Source: Enchytraeus crypticus (Eukaryota > Annelida > Clitellata > Enchytraeida > Enchytraeidae). Taken from it: a stretch of DNA of 64,000 nt. The notes beneath the pieces were generated by a model. That model made no database searches. It was given only the letters and a program-made list of their open reading frames with translations, and was not told the DNA's origin. A program made the translations under genes and the position numbers. Below, piece after piece: positions 24,849 to 38,500 of the stretch; the stretch's first letter is position 1, and each line of letters begins with the position of its first letter. The DNA is taken from positions 84,501 to 148,500 of the forward strand of contig CAJHZI010000262.1 of NCBI GenBank assembly GCA_905160935.1. The letters are read 5' to 3'.

Positions 24849-27800
24849 ATATATATATAGATTATATATATATAAGAGTTATATACCTAGGACCTGACAA
24901 CAGACCAGGAGAAAAAGAGTGAGAATAATACTTTATATTAATTCTTCCTATGTCCATTCACAAATGCAGAAAATAAATTGGAAAACGAAATTGAATGCTA
25001 AAACATTATATACGCATATTTTCTACGGCAAACAGCTACTCACTGATTATCAAATAGAAATCCCTCAACTTTATGTAAGTCTTTACCGAACCAGCCGCAC
25101 GGCTTGAAGTTGAGCACAGATTTATAGTTGTTCTTGTAGTTTATCACTTCCATTGTTCCGTACTGCATGAAAAGAAAACTATATAATAAAATCATACACC
25201 ATAGCTTAAGTTGCAAATGTTATTCTATAGATTCTTATATAAAATTAACATAAAAACATTATCTCACAGCACTGTCTATTGGCAGGACCATGGTATATAC
25301 TGCCTCCACTCTTCTCTGTCTTCCGTTTTCCTCTTTATTTCCGCAAAATAGTGGATCTTTAAATATTCTAACAGTCTTAATCTTGGTCTGCCTCTATTTC
25401 TCCTTCTTCCATTCTACTTTTTATGAACTCCTTTAGTAAACTATCCCCCATTAGAAAGTGTCCTATGCATTTCTTCTTCCTAACAAAATATACAATACAA
25501 CCAGTGGAATTGGACTGAGGTTATTCACAAAGCGTTGATTGCTGAAATAGACGCTTGAACTTAAATAAAAGATGACCATGATATGTTTTACATAGTCAGG
25601 ATGTATGGATAGTATACGATTAGTATACGATAGTATACAGGATGTATGGATAGTATACGATTAGTATACGATAGTATACAGGATGTATGGATAGTATACG
25701 ATTAGTATACGATAGTATACAGGATGTATGGATAGTATACGATTAGTATACGATAGTATACAGGATGTATGGATAGTATACGATTAGTATACGATAGTAT
25801 ACAGGATGTATGGATAGTATACGATTGACTGGGCTTTTTACAAAGCATTCGTCGTTTTCTTTCATCGTCAATCTAAGTCAATCAGATAACGAAACAAACT
25901 TAAAATTACCGCTCTCAGAGTGGTCCACGTAATAAATCTAACAATTTACTAATTTTACACTTAAATAAGATTAAAATTGTTATCAGCTTTAATATTATTT
26001 AATATTATTTAATATTATTTAATATTATTTAATATTATTTAATATTATTTTACAAGCAAGCTCTTACATGCTCGATCCAGAGTTTTCCCACAATGATGTT
26101 ATGAACACAACAGTTAATGTTTTGCCATGAGTAGGCTTCGTTGTGTCTATAATCAATCAATCAATTAATCAACCAAACAATAAAATCAATCAGTCACTCC
26201 CTCCCTTCGAAAAGCTACGTAAAACTCTACCTAGTAATACTTTCGTTATAGACACAAACTACGGATGATGTAATAATGACGATTAACGTGATGATTGCCT
26301 GCTGCGAATTAGAGCTTTCGTGTCATAATTCCGATAATGATAAACGATCAATGATAGAAAGATATAATAGAAGTCCTAATAATTAATTAAGGAAAGCTTA
26401 AAGTCTGCTTTTATATTACAAGTGGACTGTCGGCGACGGTGAGTCTAAAACTCTCTGACTCCACCAACTTTATCGCCAACCGGTGTTACTAAAAATATCT
26501 CATCAAACTATTGAATGTCTCAATAGCGTAGGGGTAAAGTCATGAACTTTTAAAAATGACAGATCCTGAGGTGAATTAAACCTTCATGGGTTCGATTCCC
26601 AGCCGCGCTGATCTGAGAGTAAAATCTCGGACATTCACTGGGCTGGATACAGGGAATATATTCTAACATGCCTAACGGTTTAAACATATGATATTAAAAG
26701 TGATAGACATCAACATAGTTGATCATTTCACTATAATGCGTGTTTACTTTTTACTTACTCAGAAATTATAAGAAGATTACAAATTAATATTTGTACGTTT
26801 AGCATAACGAACCGCTTAAGATAGAGCGTGACAAGACCCTTTGGCGTGACCTCGACGGACTTGCCCCAGAACTTGAGCTTGGGGTGCATGGAGCCGTGAA
26901 AAGTGTAGTCAGGCGAGTCCGCGTGGAAAGCGCTTATAGGCGGGTGATGACTCACCTGCTCACAGACAATCCTAAATCCCAGGTCCTCTCTACGATCAAT
27001 CAATAGTCGAACAGACATGGGTTAATTAATTAGTCTAATAAGCTCAACTGATTGATAAGTCAATAGATCAATCAATAGTTGAATAAATCAATCAATAGTT
27101 CAATAGACATAGGTAAATTAATTAGTGTTAATATACTCAATAGATTGGTAAGTCAATAGATCAATCAATAATAGATCAAATAATAGTTGAACAGACATCC
27201 GTTAATTAATTAGTTTAATAAACTCAATTAGCAGATAAGTAATTAAAATTCCCTTTCAACAGTTTCAAACTCAATTGATTGATAAATCAATATAATTTCT
27301 TTCAAACAGTTACATTTAATTTTCGTTATATATCTTTTGAAAGGAGTATTAAATAATACTATATCTCTAATATTCCCCGTGTTGTGTCCGGGTTGTTTGA
27401 AGACTTGACCAACCGGTGACTGCACGGGTCGTGGAAGGCGATTAAAGCACTAAGATCCACACCAAAGTCAGAAAGGGCATTCAGTTGTTGAGCGCCTAGG
27501 CTCCAGAAATTGCTACAAAATTTAAAAGACTTAAAATGTCTCAAATAGGGGAATGACTGATGTATGATATGATGTAGGACAGAAAGGATTTGAGACAGTC
27601 TATTCGTAGCCCGACCCTTGTTAAACTGGGATTCAAGGGAATATGATGTTGATGACGACGTTGTCCATAATAAATTATTGTGTCCGGAAACGGATGTGAA
27701 ACATTTATTGTTATTATTATTAAATATCAGATCCATGGTAAATCACTAAAAATTGTTGGCAATGAAGCTCATAAAGATCAAGACAACCACTAACTAGTTG

Positions 27801-29559
27801 ATCCCCTTTATTCTCTCATCGCACAAAAATCTACAGCCGTAAGGCAATACAGTTTTCATTCAAATCAAAAAATTTACCGAAACATCGATTTAGATTTTAT
27901 AAGTTTCGAATGTCCAAAACTGCAATTAAACACCTCACGAACAGCGATAAATATAAATTAATATAGGAATCGGACTTAAGTACCTATCTAGTTCGTAAGT
28001 CTCACAAAGCAGCGGATTGAAAGGCTTTCCTATTCTCTCCCAGTTCGATGCCGCCGCAGAAACTGCGAAAGCCGTCACCAGCTGTTAGCAAAAACAGTAT
28101 AAAAGAATAAAAATACAACTCAAGGTATCTACTGGAAATAAAGTACGAGTGAATCACATATTAATAATATTAATAATATTATAACATAACACAGAAAAAG
28201 TATAATAAAACAGGTTAACTGCAAGGCTGTTTAGTCTTTAAGCTAAAGTCTTGTTAAGGTCAATAAATTGTTGTTAAAGTCAGTTTCATCTCTAACAAGG
28301 AAATTAGTGACCGGGGAGCCCAGGATTTGAACCCCACATTCTGTTCCCAGTCCGGCAGAAGGAAAAATGATTAAACATCAATTTGTCGGCTGATTCGTCC
28401 CACTTACTCTCACCACACAAACTGATTCCACAGAGACACTTCACCTGTCTGCAGAGAAACAATTCTGCCTGTACAAAAGTCACTATCGGTGCGGCGCCAG
28501 CCTGGAAATACTTAACAAAATGTCCGGCATTGTTTTTATACGTGTCCGGTCACGTTTTTATACGTTTAATCTATGGAATACATGTTTCCTTTGTTCAATT
28601 ACATCAGACAAACTTTTTACAGTTTTGTCACAGAGTTTTTCATACATGTCTTTTAAAATAAAATATTCATCAGCTTCCAATCACAGAGGCACAGAAGGAA
28701 ATAACTAGATTCACTGCCCAATTCATAACTGATTTAGCAGCGGTATTGAGTGTTCAAAAATTCTTCCTCTGCAGTATTTAATGTAAAAGTTATTACTATG
28801 GCACCCACGCGAGAAAATCTCCGACAGTACATTTATGGGTGCGCAATAGCCAGTAATACTAAGCTACTATCTACACTAGTAATACTAGCTATACTAGTAA
28901 TTTACACTACGAGGAAAAAGCACCAGCAATACCCAAACGAAAAAACCCCATGAAAAAACATGCCTTTCACATGGGATCCCCATGTGAAATTCTCTAAATT
29001 TTTGTTTCACATGTGTTTGATATGAATCACATGTGGTCTATTCATGTTATTTTGTGTGAATTACATGTTGGGTTCATGGTGCACATGTGAATCACACGTA
29101 TCCCATAGAGTATTTAAAATAAACCCCATGTGATAACATGGGAATTCTTCATGTGGAGTTATGGGGTTGTGGAAACACATGTGAATAGTACCAGATAAAT
29201 ACATGTATATAATACATTTCTGTCCAGCGAGAGCGTTTACAAAGTAATTTCTTTATATAATCGTATTTATGCCATTTCGTTTAGTTTTGTTAGTTCTGTA
29301 CACTATTATATCAAATGGAAGTATTTGATGTTGAGATCTTTCTCTCTCTCTCTCTTTCTCTCTGTCTCTATCTTTCTATCTATCTATCTGTCTCTCTCTC
29401 TCTCTCTATCTTTCTATCTATCCATCTATCTCTCTCTTTCTCCTGCTTCTATCTGTCTCTCTCTCTCTCTATCCTCTCTCTCTCTCTCTCTCTTCTCTCT
29501 CCCTGACTCTCTCTCTGTCTCTCTCTCTGTCTCTATTTTTCTTTCTATCCATCCATCCA

Positions 29560-29595
<36 letters not shown>

Positions 29596-32500
29596 CCCCT
29601 CTCTCTCTGGTGTTCTAACATGTGCGATGTTCAATTAATTTAGATATATATTTCTGTTCACATTTTGCTTTCTTTTCTGTCCACATTCGGCTGGAGCCAG
29701 TGGCGAAGTCGGTAAGATACTCGACCGCGGATCAGTAGGTGCGGGTTCAAATCCTGGGCTCGCCCGTCACTGGCATCGCTTTCGAGTGAGGAAACTGACG
29801 TTAACCTTAGCTTTTTTATAGCTTTTTTCACCTCCCCACAGAGACGTTCATGAATTTTTACTGTCTCCGCCCCTATCGTAAAGTCATGGAATGCTGGGAT
29901 AGGTGTGATAATGATCGTATTAGGGTCGTATCATCCACGTACAATAGAACAATGGCAGGGCCGTAGCGACCCTCTACGCTCTGCCCTATGGAGCGCGTTA
30001 TGAGCAGTCCATCTATTATAATATAGCAATTTCTTACAATTGCCTTACAACTGCCCTCCTGGGCTCGCCAGTCACTGACATCGCCTTCAGTAAGGAAACT
30101 ACATGCCGTCAATATTAGAATTCTTAGCATTTACAACTGCAAGTAATTCTGAGAGTATTATTATAATGAGAGTAAATCACATTCAGTATAATTCACAGGA
30201 TTGATTACACGGAAATCGAATAAATCAATTGCCTCACTGTCTAAATCTGTGGTAGTAAAATTGGTCGATATGAACATGATTGCTCATTTCACTGTAATGT
30301 TTGTTATTACAAAAGGCTATAGGCCTAAATTACGTCGCCTACGTAGTAGGCCTACGTAGCTTACGGATCATTCAATCATAAGCATTCCGGGGGCGCGAAT
30401 TAATGCAGTATCGAACACTTTAATTTTAACAATTAAGTCTCTCAACTTACTAAGCAAGAATTATATAAGTTAAGCTAAATATAATATTTTGCTTCTTCAA
30501 AAAATGAGTTCCATCGAAATTCAAGTAGGCACGCACCTAAATTCAAATATTTAAAGTTGTTAGAACAAAAATCAGCTTCTGCAGTAATTAAGCAGAGACT
30601 ACTATTGCTTGGAGGGTCGTAAAGTAACAGTATCTCCTTTTACATCTAGGCCTATAGCAATTGCCTGAAATTATCTTTTTAATGATAATAGTCGAAATAA
30701 TAAATAATAGCCTAATAATAAATATTAATTTAGCTGATGGATTTATTTACATGTTATTTACAAGAGATCCATTTTTAATTGGACTGATTCTCTGGAACTT
30801 AGACTTTGAACCGTTTTAGGATCTAGTTATTTTTATCCGTCGCTTGAAAAAATGACGTCCCACAGTGATAGGTGTTATCGTTGAGGAAAGTTAATTTAAT
30901 ACGCTCATTTATGTTGTTGTTGCTGCAAGAAATTACTTTAAATGACATAGTTTTCGAAACATGGTAATACTGAATAGAAACACATGTTTTGAAACAACAA
31001 TGGCGGCGTTGTTAAAATACAAATCGAAACAAAAATTTAATTTAATTAAGATCTTCTAGCATTTTTGAGATTTCTTTAAACTGATGGTGAAGACTATAAA
31101 GATTTTGCAAATACTTTAGTTAAATTAATACAGCTAAATAAGTTAATATTCTATAAGTTAAATACAGCGTAGAAATTAAGAAGTAGAAAAATGAAGTTCG
31201 CACTCGTGGATTATTTGGACAAAACATTTATGAAACAATGTATCTGAATATATCCAGGGTAGAGACCATGTATCGTTGAAAAATGAAAAGTTGAAATTAA
31301 AGGAGGTTCTTCGAGTTGATTGGTCGAACACAACTGGTAATCTACAAAGAGATCACCTTGTGAATTCACATTTTGCCCGTCAAAACTCTGAGATTTTCAA
31401 GTAAGCCTAATTCGATTGGCTATTTACAGTGCTATCACTAATTTTTACACATTTTATTTTGTATTTGCCATTGTATCCATAATAAACCACTAATTTATAT
31501 TACATTTCATTGTGTTTTAAGTGTATTTATTTCTTGTTGCATGTAATTGTATATTATATATTATCAAGTTGTTTCATCAGGACTTCAAGCTAGGTATTTT
31601 TTTCAGTTTTTTCACTGATAGTCTATACGAAATCTTTCTTTTACTTGATAGATTTAACAGTTTACTTTATAAGTTTCAAATGTTATTTCTGCTTATAATT
31701 TTATAAGCCCTAACAAAATTTCAACTGGGTAAGCATTCAAGCGCCCTCAGCGACATCCAATGAATTTGGTCGAGTGATGTTAACTGCTTTGTTTTCCTGC
31801 TACAGATGATCGCCTGCATGGTGACTGGCAACGATGCTAAAACAGAGAGTAGGCCTACTCTCTTACAGAGCAATAAATGATGGAATGTGAAGAGCGTTTT
31901 GCACCGAGGATGAAGACGAGTTACAGGTTGAATATAGTTGTACTGTTTATTTTTGTGTTGTCATTATATTAGAGTCATCATTTCCCTTGAATCCCAGTTT
32001 AACTAGGGTCTGGATACGAAAGGACCGTCTCAAATCCTCTTTGTCTTACATCATATCGTCAGGAAGTTCCCTATTTGAAACTTTTCCATTCGCTGAGTTG
32101 GCATGATTATAATCAGTTTATTATAGTCATTTAAAAAATCACGATTTATTGGATTTTTTAAATGAATAAAAATTTTAAAAATAATTTTTTAATTTTTAAA
32201 AATGTTAGTGATTTTTTAATTTTCAAGAATTTGCCCAATAAAAAATGCAAAATAAGTTCAATTCAAATTAACTTTAATCAACCTGGTAAAGAATGACACA
32301 ATTTGCCGAGCAGCGTACATATTCTGCCTAATCAGCTGGATTAGAGACTCTTTAGTACATTAAAGCTGACTTATGCTAATCTTAGAACTCAGCTAGGCGC
32401 TGAAAAAGCTGGAAAACTAGCATTTATGTACCATGCGCTCAACAAAGAAAAATAAATCTTCTTACAAAATGTTGTAAACCAAACATTGATAGTAATAATG

Positions 32501-35500
32501 GGACATTTTACTCAGTATCTAACCTAATAACCTAATTAATAGCTAATTTTGATTTAGTTACCAAAGTAGTCTAATTAGGAAGTTATTAGGAACCCAGTAG
32601 GATAAGATTTATTTTTTACCTTTAGTTTGTTAAGTAAAACGCTGGTAAAGCTAAGGTTAACGTCAGTTTCCTCACTCGAAAGCGACGTCAGTGATGGGCG
32701 AGCCCAGGATTTGAACACCGCACCTACTGATCCGCTGTCGAGTATCTTACAGACTTCGCCACTGACTCCAGCCAATGGCGAAGTGTTACATGGTAAATCC
32801 TTTCTTCATGTACCTATTGCCTTTTTATTGTCTTTTCAATTTATTCTGTATGCCAATACCTAGTGGTCATAAACTTTCTAAGTGTAATAGATTTATAACA
32901 AGTAATGAAATATTAAGCAACGTTTATAGACATTTGGTCATCTTATCATTCATTAAGAAAAAAATCATAAAAGTTGATAATAAAAAATATCGTGATAACA
33001 ATCAGAAAAAGCATCCAATTTTTTGTAATGTAAAAAAATCGGACTTTTGACCAACCCTGTCCTTTCGTTTACAGTTTTGAAGCTACTTCTGGAGCCTAGG
33101 CGCTCACCAACCAAATGCCCTTTCTGACGATGGTATGGATCGTAGTGCTTTCAATAAAATGGATTTCAATAAAAAATTATTCAAATAATGTCATAGTTTC
33201 ATATTTTTTAAATATGATTTGCAGAAAATTAACTAGTGTAATATCCGAATCACAAAGGACACTGTCATAGCCGGTCTAATAAAGGATTAGTATATGTACA
33301 TTGTAAAATGTCAGCCATAGAATTTTGGAACTTTTTGTACTGGTTTCACTTTGCATTAATTTGTCAGACCCCAACTGTTTTAAACTAAATTTCTCAGATT
33401 ATGAATGGATCGAAGTTCTTAAATGACCATGATATGCATATTTGTGTGCCCTTTGGCTTCAGAAAATGTGGAGTTTATCATATGTCTGTTAGGTACTTTA
33501 TTTTCAGTTATTATACGGCTTTATACTACTAACTTTAAACTCAAAAAGACCTCTAAAGTTTTCCTATTTATAAAAGTTTGAGCATATGGTACAATTTTCA
33601 ATTTTTCAAAGTAACGGGAATTGTTGGATAGTATGTATGTAATACTAGTTATTGTTTCATATATATAAAAATGTTAAGTTTTTTACAAACTTTATAAACT
33701 GTTACTTAGTAGTCATCAGTCTTGAATACCATAGTTGTTGTAATTTGTGAAGCATATAGTTGGAAATTGTAAAGTATGAAACAGCTTCTGCTGTTAAAAA
33801 TATACGATCATGATAAAGACCATAATTAGACTGCGTTCATATTTATAAATCAAGAACTAGCTGTTTCATCAAGAATTAGATCAAACTGGTACAGATAAAA
33901 TAAGAGATACAATGATGCTTAAAGTGTAAGAAAGTTTTAACTGTCTAGTGTCTACTACTCTGTTATTTTATTATATTTCAGGTAAAGTGGTTGAGAAATT
34001 TTCTGCATTGACATGATGAAATCGAAAATGGTGCAAAAATGCGAAGACGAAAGAAATGCTGTCAGCAGATTCAAAACTCATCTAGCGTCTACTGAACAAT
34101 TTTCACTCTAACATATCTCAATCTCTGAGTAACTGTAATTTTTGCATATTAATATGATAAGATGCTAATGTTAGTGAAATAAAGAATAATAGAAAATACC
34201 TTTTATTTCTTTCACATGTTTCCGTAAGGAAAGATTGTATTAGAAATACACAGTTTTTGTGTGTGATGAAACTAATTACTAAGCACTGGAACCATACAAA
34301 CGTTTATATTGTTTACTTGTATAGCTAAGTTTGAATAGCATGTGATTCGTTCATAGAAAATGTGAATTGCATCACATACGAAGCATATGTTGCTTAGGCC
34401 TTATCACATAAATCACACTCTTTAATATTTATTTTAATACTAACATGCATGTTAGTAATATATATTTATTATTCGTTTCCTTGAACAAATTAAAAATTAA
34501 AATTTTTAATCACAGTCTTCACATGTTTTCCTCATGAGAAGAATATGTGAATCATATGCTTTTATGTTTCACATGTATATACACTTAGGAATGGTATGTG
34601 ATTCATATGCAAATTACATATGTAGATATTCACATGAAAACGACATAATCATAAGAATAATCATAATCATATAAATCATATGCCATGGTTTTGTTATGTT
34701 TCGTATTGCACAAGCCAATGAATGGTATGTGATTCACATGCAAAACACATTGATAGTTACATGAAAACCTCATAAGAATCACAGGGTTTTACTATAGGCT
34801 TCACAAGTGCACAAACCTATGTATATAATGTGATTCACATGCTAAACATATAGAAAATTACATGAGAAACACATATGAATCATATGGTTTTCTTATAGGT
34901 TTCACATGTGCACAAACCTATGTATATAATGTGATTCACATGCTAAACATATAGATAATCACATGAGAAACTCATGAATCACATGGGTTTACTATAGGTT
35001 TCACATGTGCACATACCTATGAATATAGTGTGATTCACATGGTAAACACATCTAATCTCATGATTTTAACTTAAATTTCATATGAGAAAACACATAGCAA
35101 TCACACGGATTTGTAATGTGTCATATGTGTTTCCCATATGTTTCACATGTTATAAACTCTATGTGAACCCAATGTTAATCGAATTGTAGCATGTGGATCA
35201 TATGTTTTTCAAGTGTGATAAGTTATATTATCCACATGTGAACAGTTGATATATTTCACATGATAAACATGAGATTCACATGTGATCAAGTGCATGTGAT
35301 CACATGAAAACCCCACAGCCAAACTAACATGCGAAAATTTCACATGTGAAATTTCTATGGGGTTTTTCCGTAAGGAATATGCATTTTCATAAAGACAATG
35401 GAAAATTTTTCTAGAAAGCTGGTAACCTCGTGTCGTTCTATGGGATCATCAGAGTCAGCTGCTCTCTTGAGCAGCGAGTGATATTCGAGATACTCGACGA

Positions 35501-38500
35501 CTCTCTGCAGAAAACTCAGTGGCTCGTTGAACACCACTGGCATCGTTATCTTAGACAATTCCTGCACAACAACATTACCAAAATACAAACTACACAAAGT
35601 CGTAAATTGTAATAATTAATAAATAATTAATTGTAATAACTACACAACGTAGTGAATTGCAATAATTAATAAATAATAATTAATTAATTGCAATTACACA
35701 ACGTCTTAAATTGTAATAATTAAATGTAACAATTACACAACGTTGTAAATTTTAATAATTAATAATTAAATGTAATAATTACACAACGTCGTTCCGGAAC
35801 AACTGGAACTGGATTGAGGTAAAAGTTACATAATAAAACATGATCAATTATATCAGGTCAAGTGATCGAATGATAGCAATTACTGAAATCAATACAATTA
35901 GACTGCATGAAGCTCCAATTTATAATATATCAGACAACATGCAATATCACCTAATTCCATCCAACTATATTCCTACAATTGAAGTAGCACTTGTTAGCAG
36001 AGACAATAATCTTAAATTAAATACAGCACATTCTCATGAAATAGTTTTCAATTAACCCAGCTCTATATTTCTTCCAGTGCTGCACTACCACTTGTGGATG
36101 ATATAGCCAGAGTCAATTCACTTAATCGCTTGGTAATTATATGGATTCTAATTTCTCCTTCACTGAACGCTTTCTTCTTCATTGAACACACCCGTGAGGT
36201 CATTAGCAGCTGCGAGGTCATTAACGGCTGCGCATCAAATCTCGTTACTATAAATCTAAGGGTCAGGATGTTGAATTATTGTTGTAAAGTTTTCAAGCCT
36301 ACCATTTTGTTGCAAAAAACCACACATCTCAGTTCTGGTACCATTGAGCTTTATGGCAACCGCTGATTATGTGAGACTCGAGTCTATTTCTAGAAATGCT
36401 AAAAAGTACAATTTCTACGATGGTATTTATTTTTCTAACAAAAATTGGGGAAGAGGCAGATAGAAAATTGTTTACTTCATTAATTCTCATGCTTTGTTTT
36501 CCATTGAGCCTCCAATGAAAGCATCTTGTTGCTGTAAACTTAAGTGATTGAGACCTCGTTCATTTATAATTAAACTTTAAACTGTATTAAAAAGGAGTGA
36601 CAATTACTTCATCATGAGAATGTAGTACAAGAATTGCTACTAAATTTATATTTGATATTAGTGAATCTTTGACTCTCTCTACACTCAAGTTATAATCTAT
36701 GTTGACTCTTGATTACCTTTCATATAGTATATCAGTTATTAATTCTAATAGGCTTCAATTATCTCCATTATATTTAAATATCGTTTGCCTAGTATAAAAG
36801 GCAATGATGTTTTATTTAGTATTTTAGCCTTACTCAATCCATATGAGTCCTACCCAGCTCTTCTTCTTTCTTATTTCTTGAGGCTTTTATCAACTGTCTA
36901 CCAGTACAGGGTCCGTAACTTCTTCATTTGCAACTTTTTTGGGTCTAGCTCTCATAAAATTACATTTTTCTCCATACCCACATTTCCCGAGCTTTAGTTT
37001 CCTAATAACATCCTGGAAACTAGAAGCGTTGAAAATGTGGTCATAGAGAAAAATGAAAAAAATATTAGTACTGAGTACAACATTGTGAGGTGCTATAAAT
37101 AGAACTTAACAATACAAATCACCCTACCTGAGCTTATGCAGCAGTGTTGTTTATTGTACTAAACAACACTGGCTGTCCGACCTAATTTATATATATGATC
37201 TTTATTTCACCAAAATACATGGCAGTATAAACAGAACAAGAAATGAAAAATAATGCACGAACTGAGCAACAGAAAGCAAGGATTAAACATCAAAGAGTCT
37301 ACAAATTTAGAGAAATTTAAACTAAAATCGCCGTTTTTCTTAGGATCGGCTTTCAATAATACTACAATTTATATAGTAGTATTTTTAAAAATTAATACAA
37401 CTATTCACCAATTAATATTTTGAATTTATAAATTAATATCTGATGCCAGTCTTAGTATTTACTACTAACAAAATCAATAATTAATTAACTGTCCCACCTT
37501 TCCTATGCAGTGCCTCAGAAAGCTCCAGATACTGAAGTCATTGCGGGAAAACATGATCGCTGGAAGCTTCTTCCTACAAGTATTAATCAGCACTAATATT
37601 AATAGAAATAATATTAATAGAAATAATACTAGTAGAAATAATATTAGTAGAAATAATATTAGTAGAAATAATATTAGTAGAAATAATATTAATAGAAATA
37701 ATATTTGTCGAAATAATATTAGTAGAAATAATATTAGTAGAAATAATATTAGTAGAAATAATATTAATAGAAATAATATTTGTCGAAATAATATTAGTAG
37801 AAATAATATTAGTAGAAATAATATTAATAGAAATAATATTAATAGAAATAATATTAATAGAAATAATATTAATAGAAATAATATTAATAGAAATAATATT
37901 AATAGAAATAATATTAATAGAAATAATATTAATAGAAATAATATTAGTAGAAATAATATTAGTAGAAATAATATTAGTAGAAATAATATTAGTAGAAATA
38001 ATATTAATAGAAATAATATTAATAGAAATAATATTAGTAGAAATAATATTAGTAGAAATAATATTAATAGAAATAATATTTGTAGAAATAATATTAGTAG
38101 AAATAATATTAGTAGAAATAATATTAGTAGAAATAATATTAATAGAAATAATATTAAATAGTAGAAATAATATTAGTAGAAATAATATTAGTAGAAATAA
38201 TATTAATAGAAATAATATTTGTCGAAATAATATTAGTAGAAATAATATTAGTAGAAATAATATTAGTAGAAATAATATTAATAGAAATAATATTAATAGA
38301 AATAATATTAGTAGAAATAATATTAGTAGAAATAATATTAATAGAAATAATATTAATAGTAGAAATAATATTAGTAGAAATAATATTAATAGAAATAATA
38401 TTAATAGAAATAATATTAATAGAAATAATATTAATAGAAATAATATTAATAGAAATAATATTAATAGAAATAATATTAATAGAAATAATATTAATAGAAA

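Larger units (their letters stand above)
28937..35372. mobile_element. Candidate 6.4-kb element with CACATG-rich ends (ORP intron 4)
   Basis: The left end reads GAAAAAACCCCATG and the right end ATGGGGTTTTTCC, inverted with respect to each other. Both are followed inward by arrays of CACATGTG-type motifs (28960-29190 and about 34270-35350) found nowhere else in the window. The interior holds CT-rich microsatellite, SINE1 copies, family 2 interrupted by a hAT element, an RT fragment and a possible exon at 31191-31400. The right end is 55 bp from the donor of ORP exon 4. No convincing transposase or target duplication is seen. It could instead be two separate satellite-like insertions. Confidence 0.45.

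Noticed and set aside
29690..29820. tRNA gene
   Set aside because: The A/B-box-like sequence is the head of a SINE with a long non-tRNA body and tail, and no proper cloverleaf can be drawn. The same applies to 7683, 17690, 26580 and 61560.
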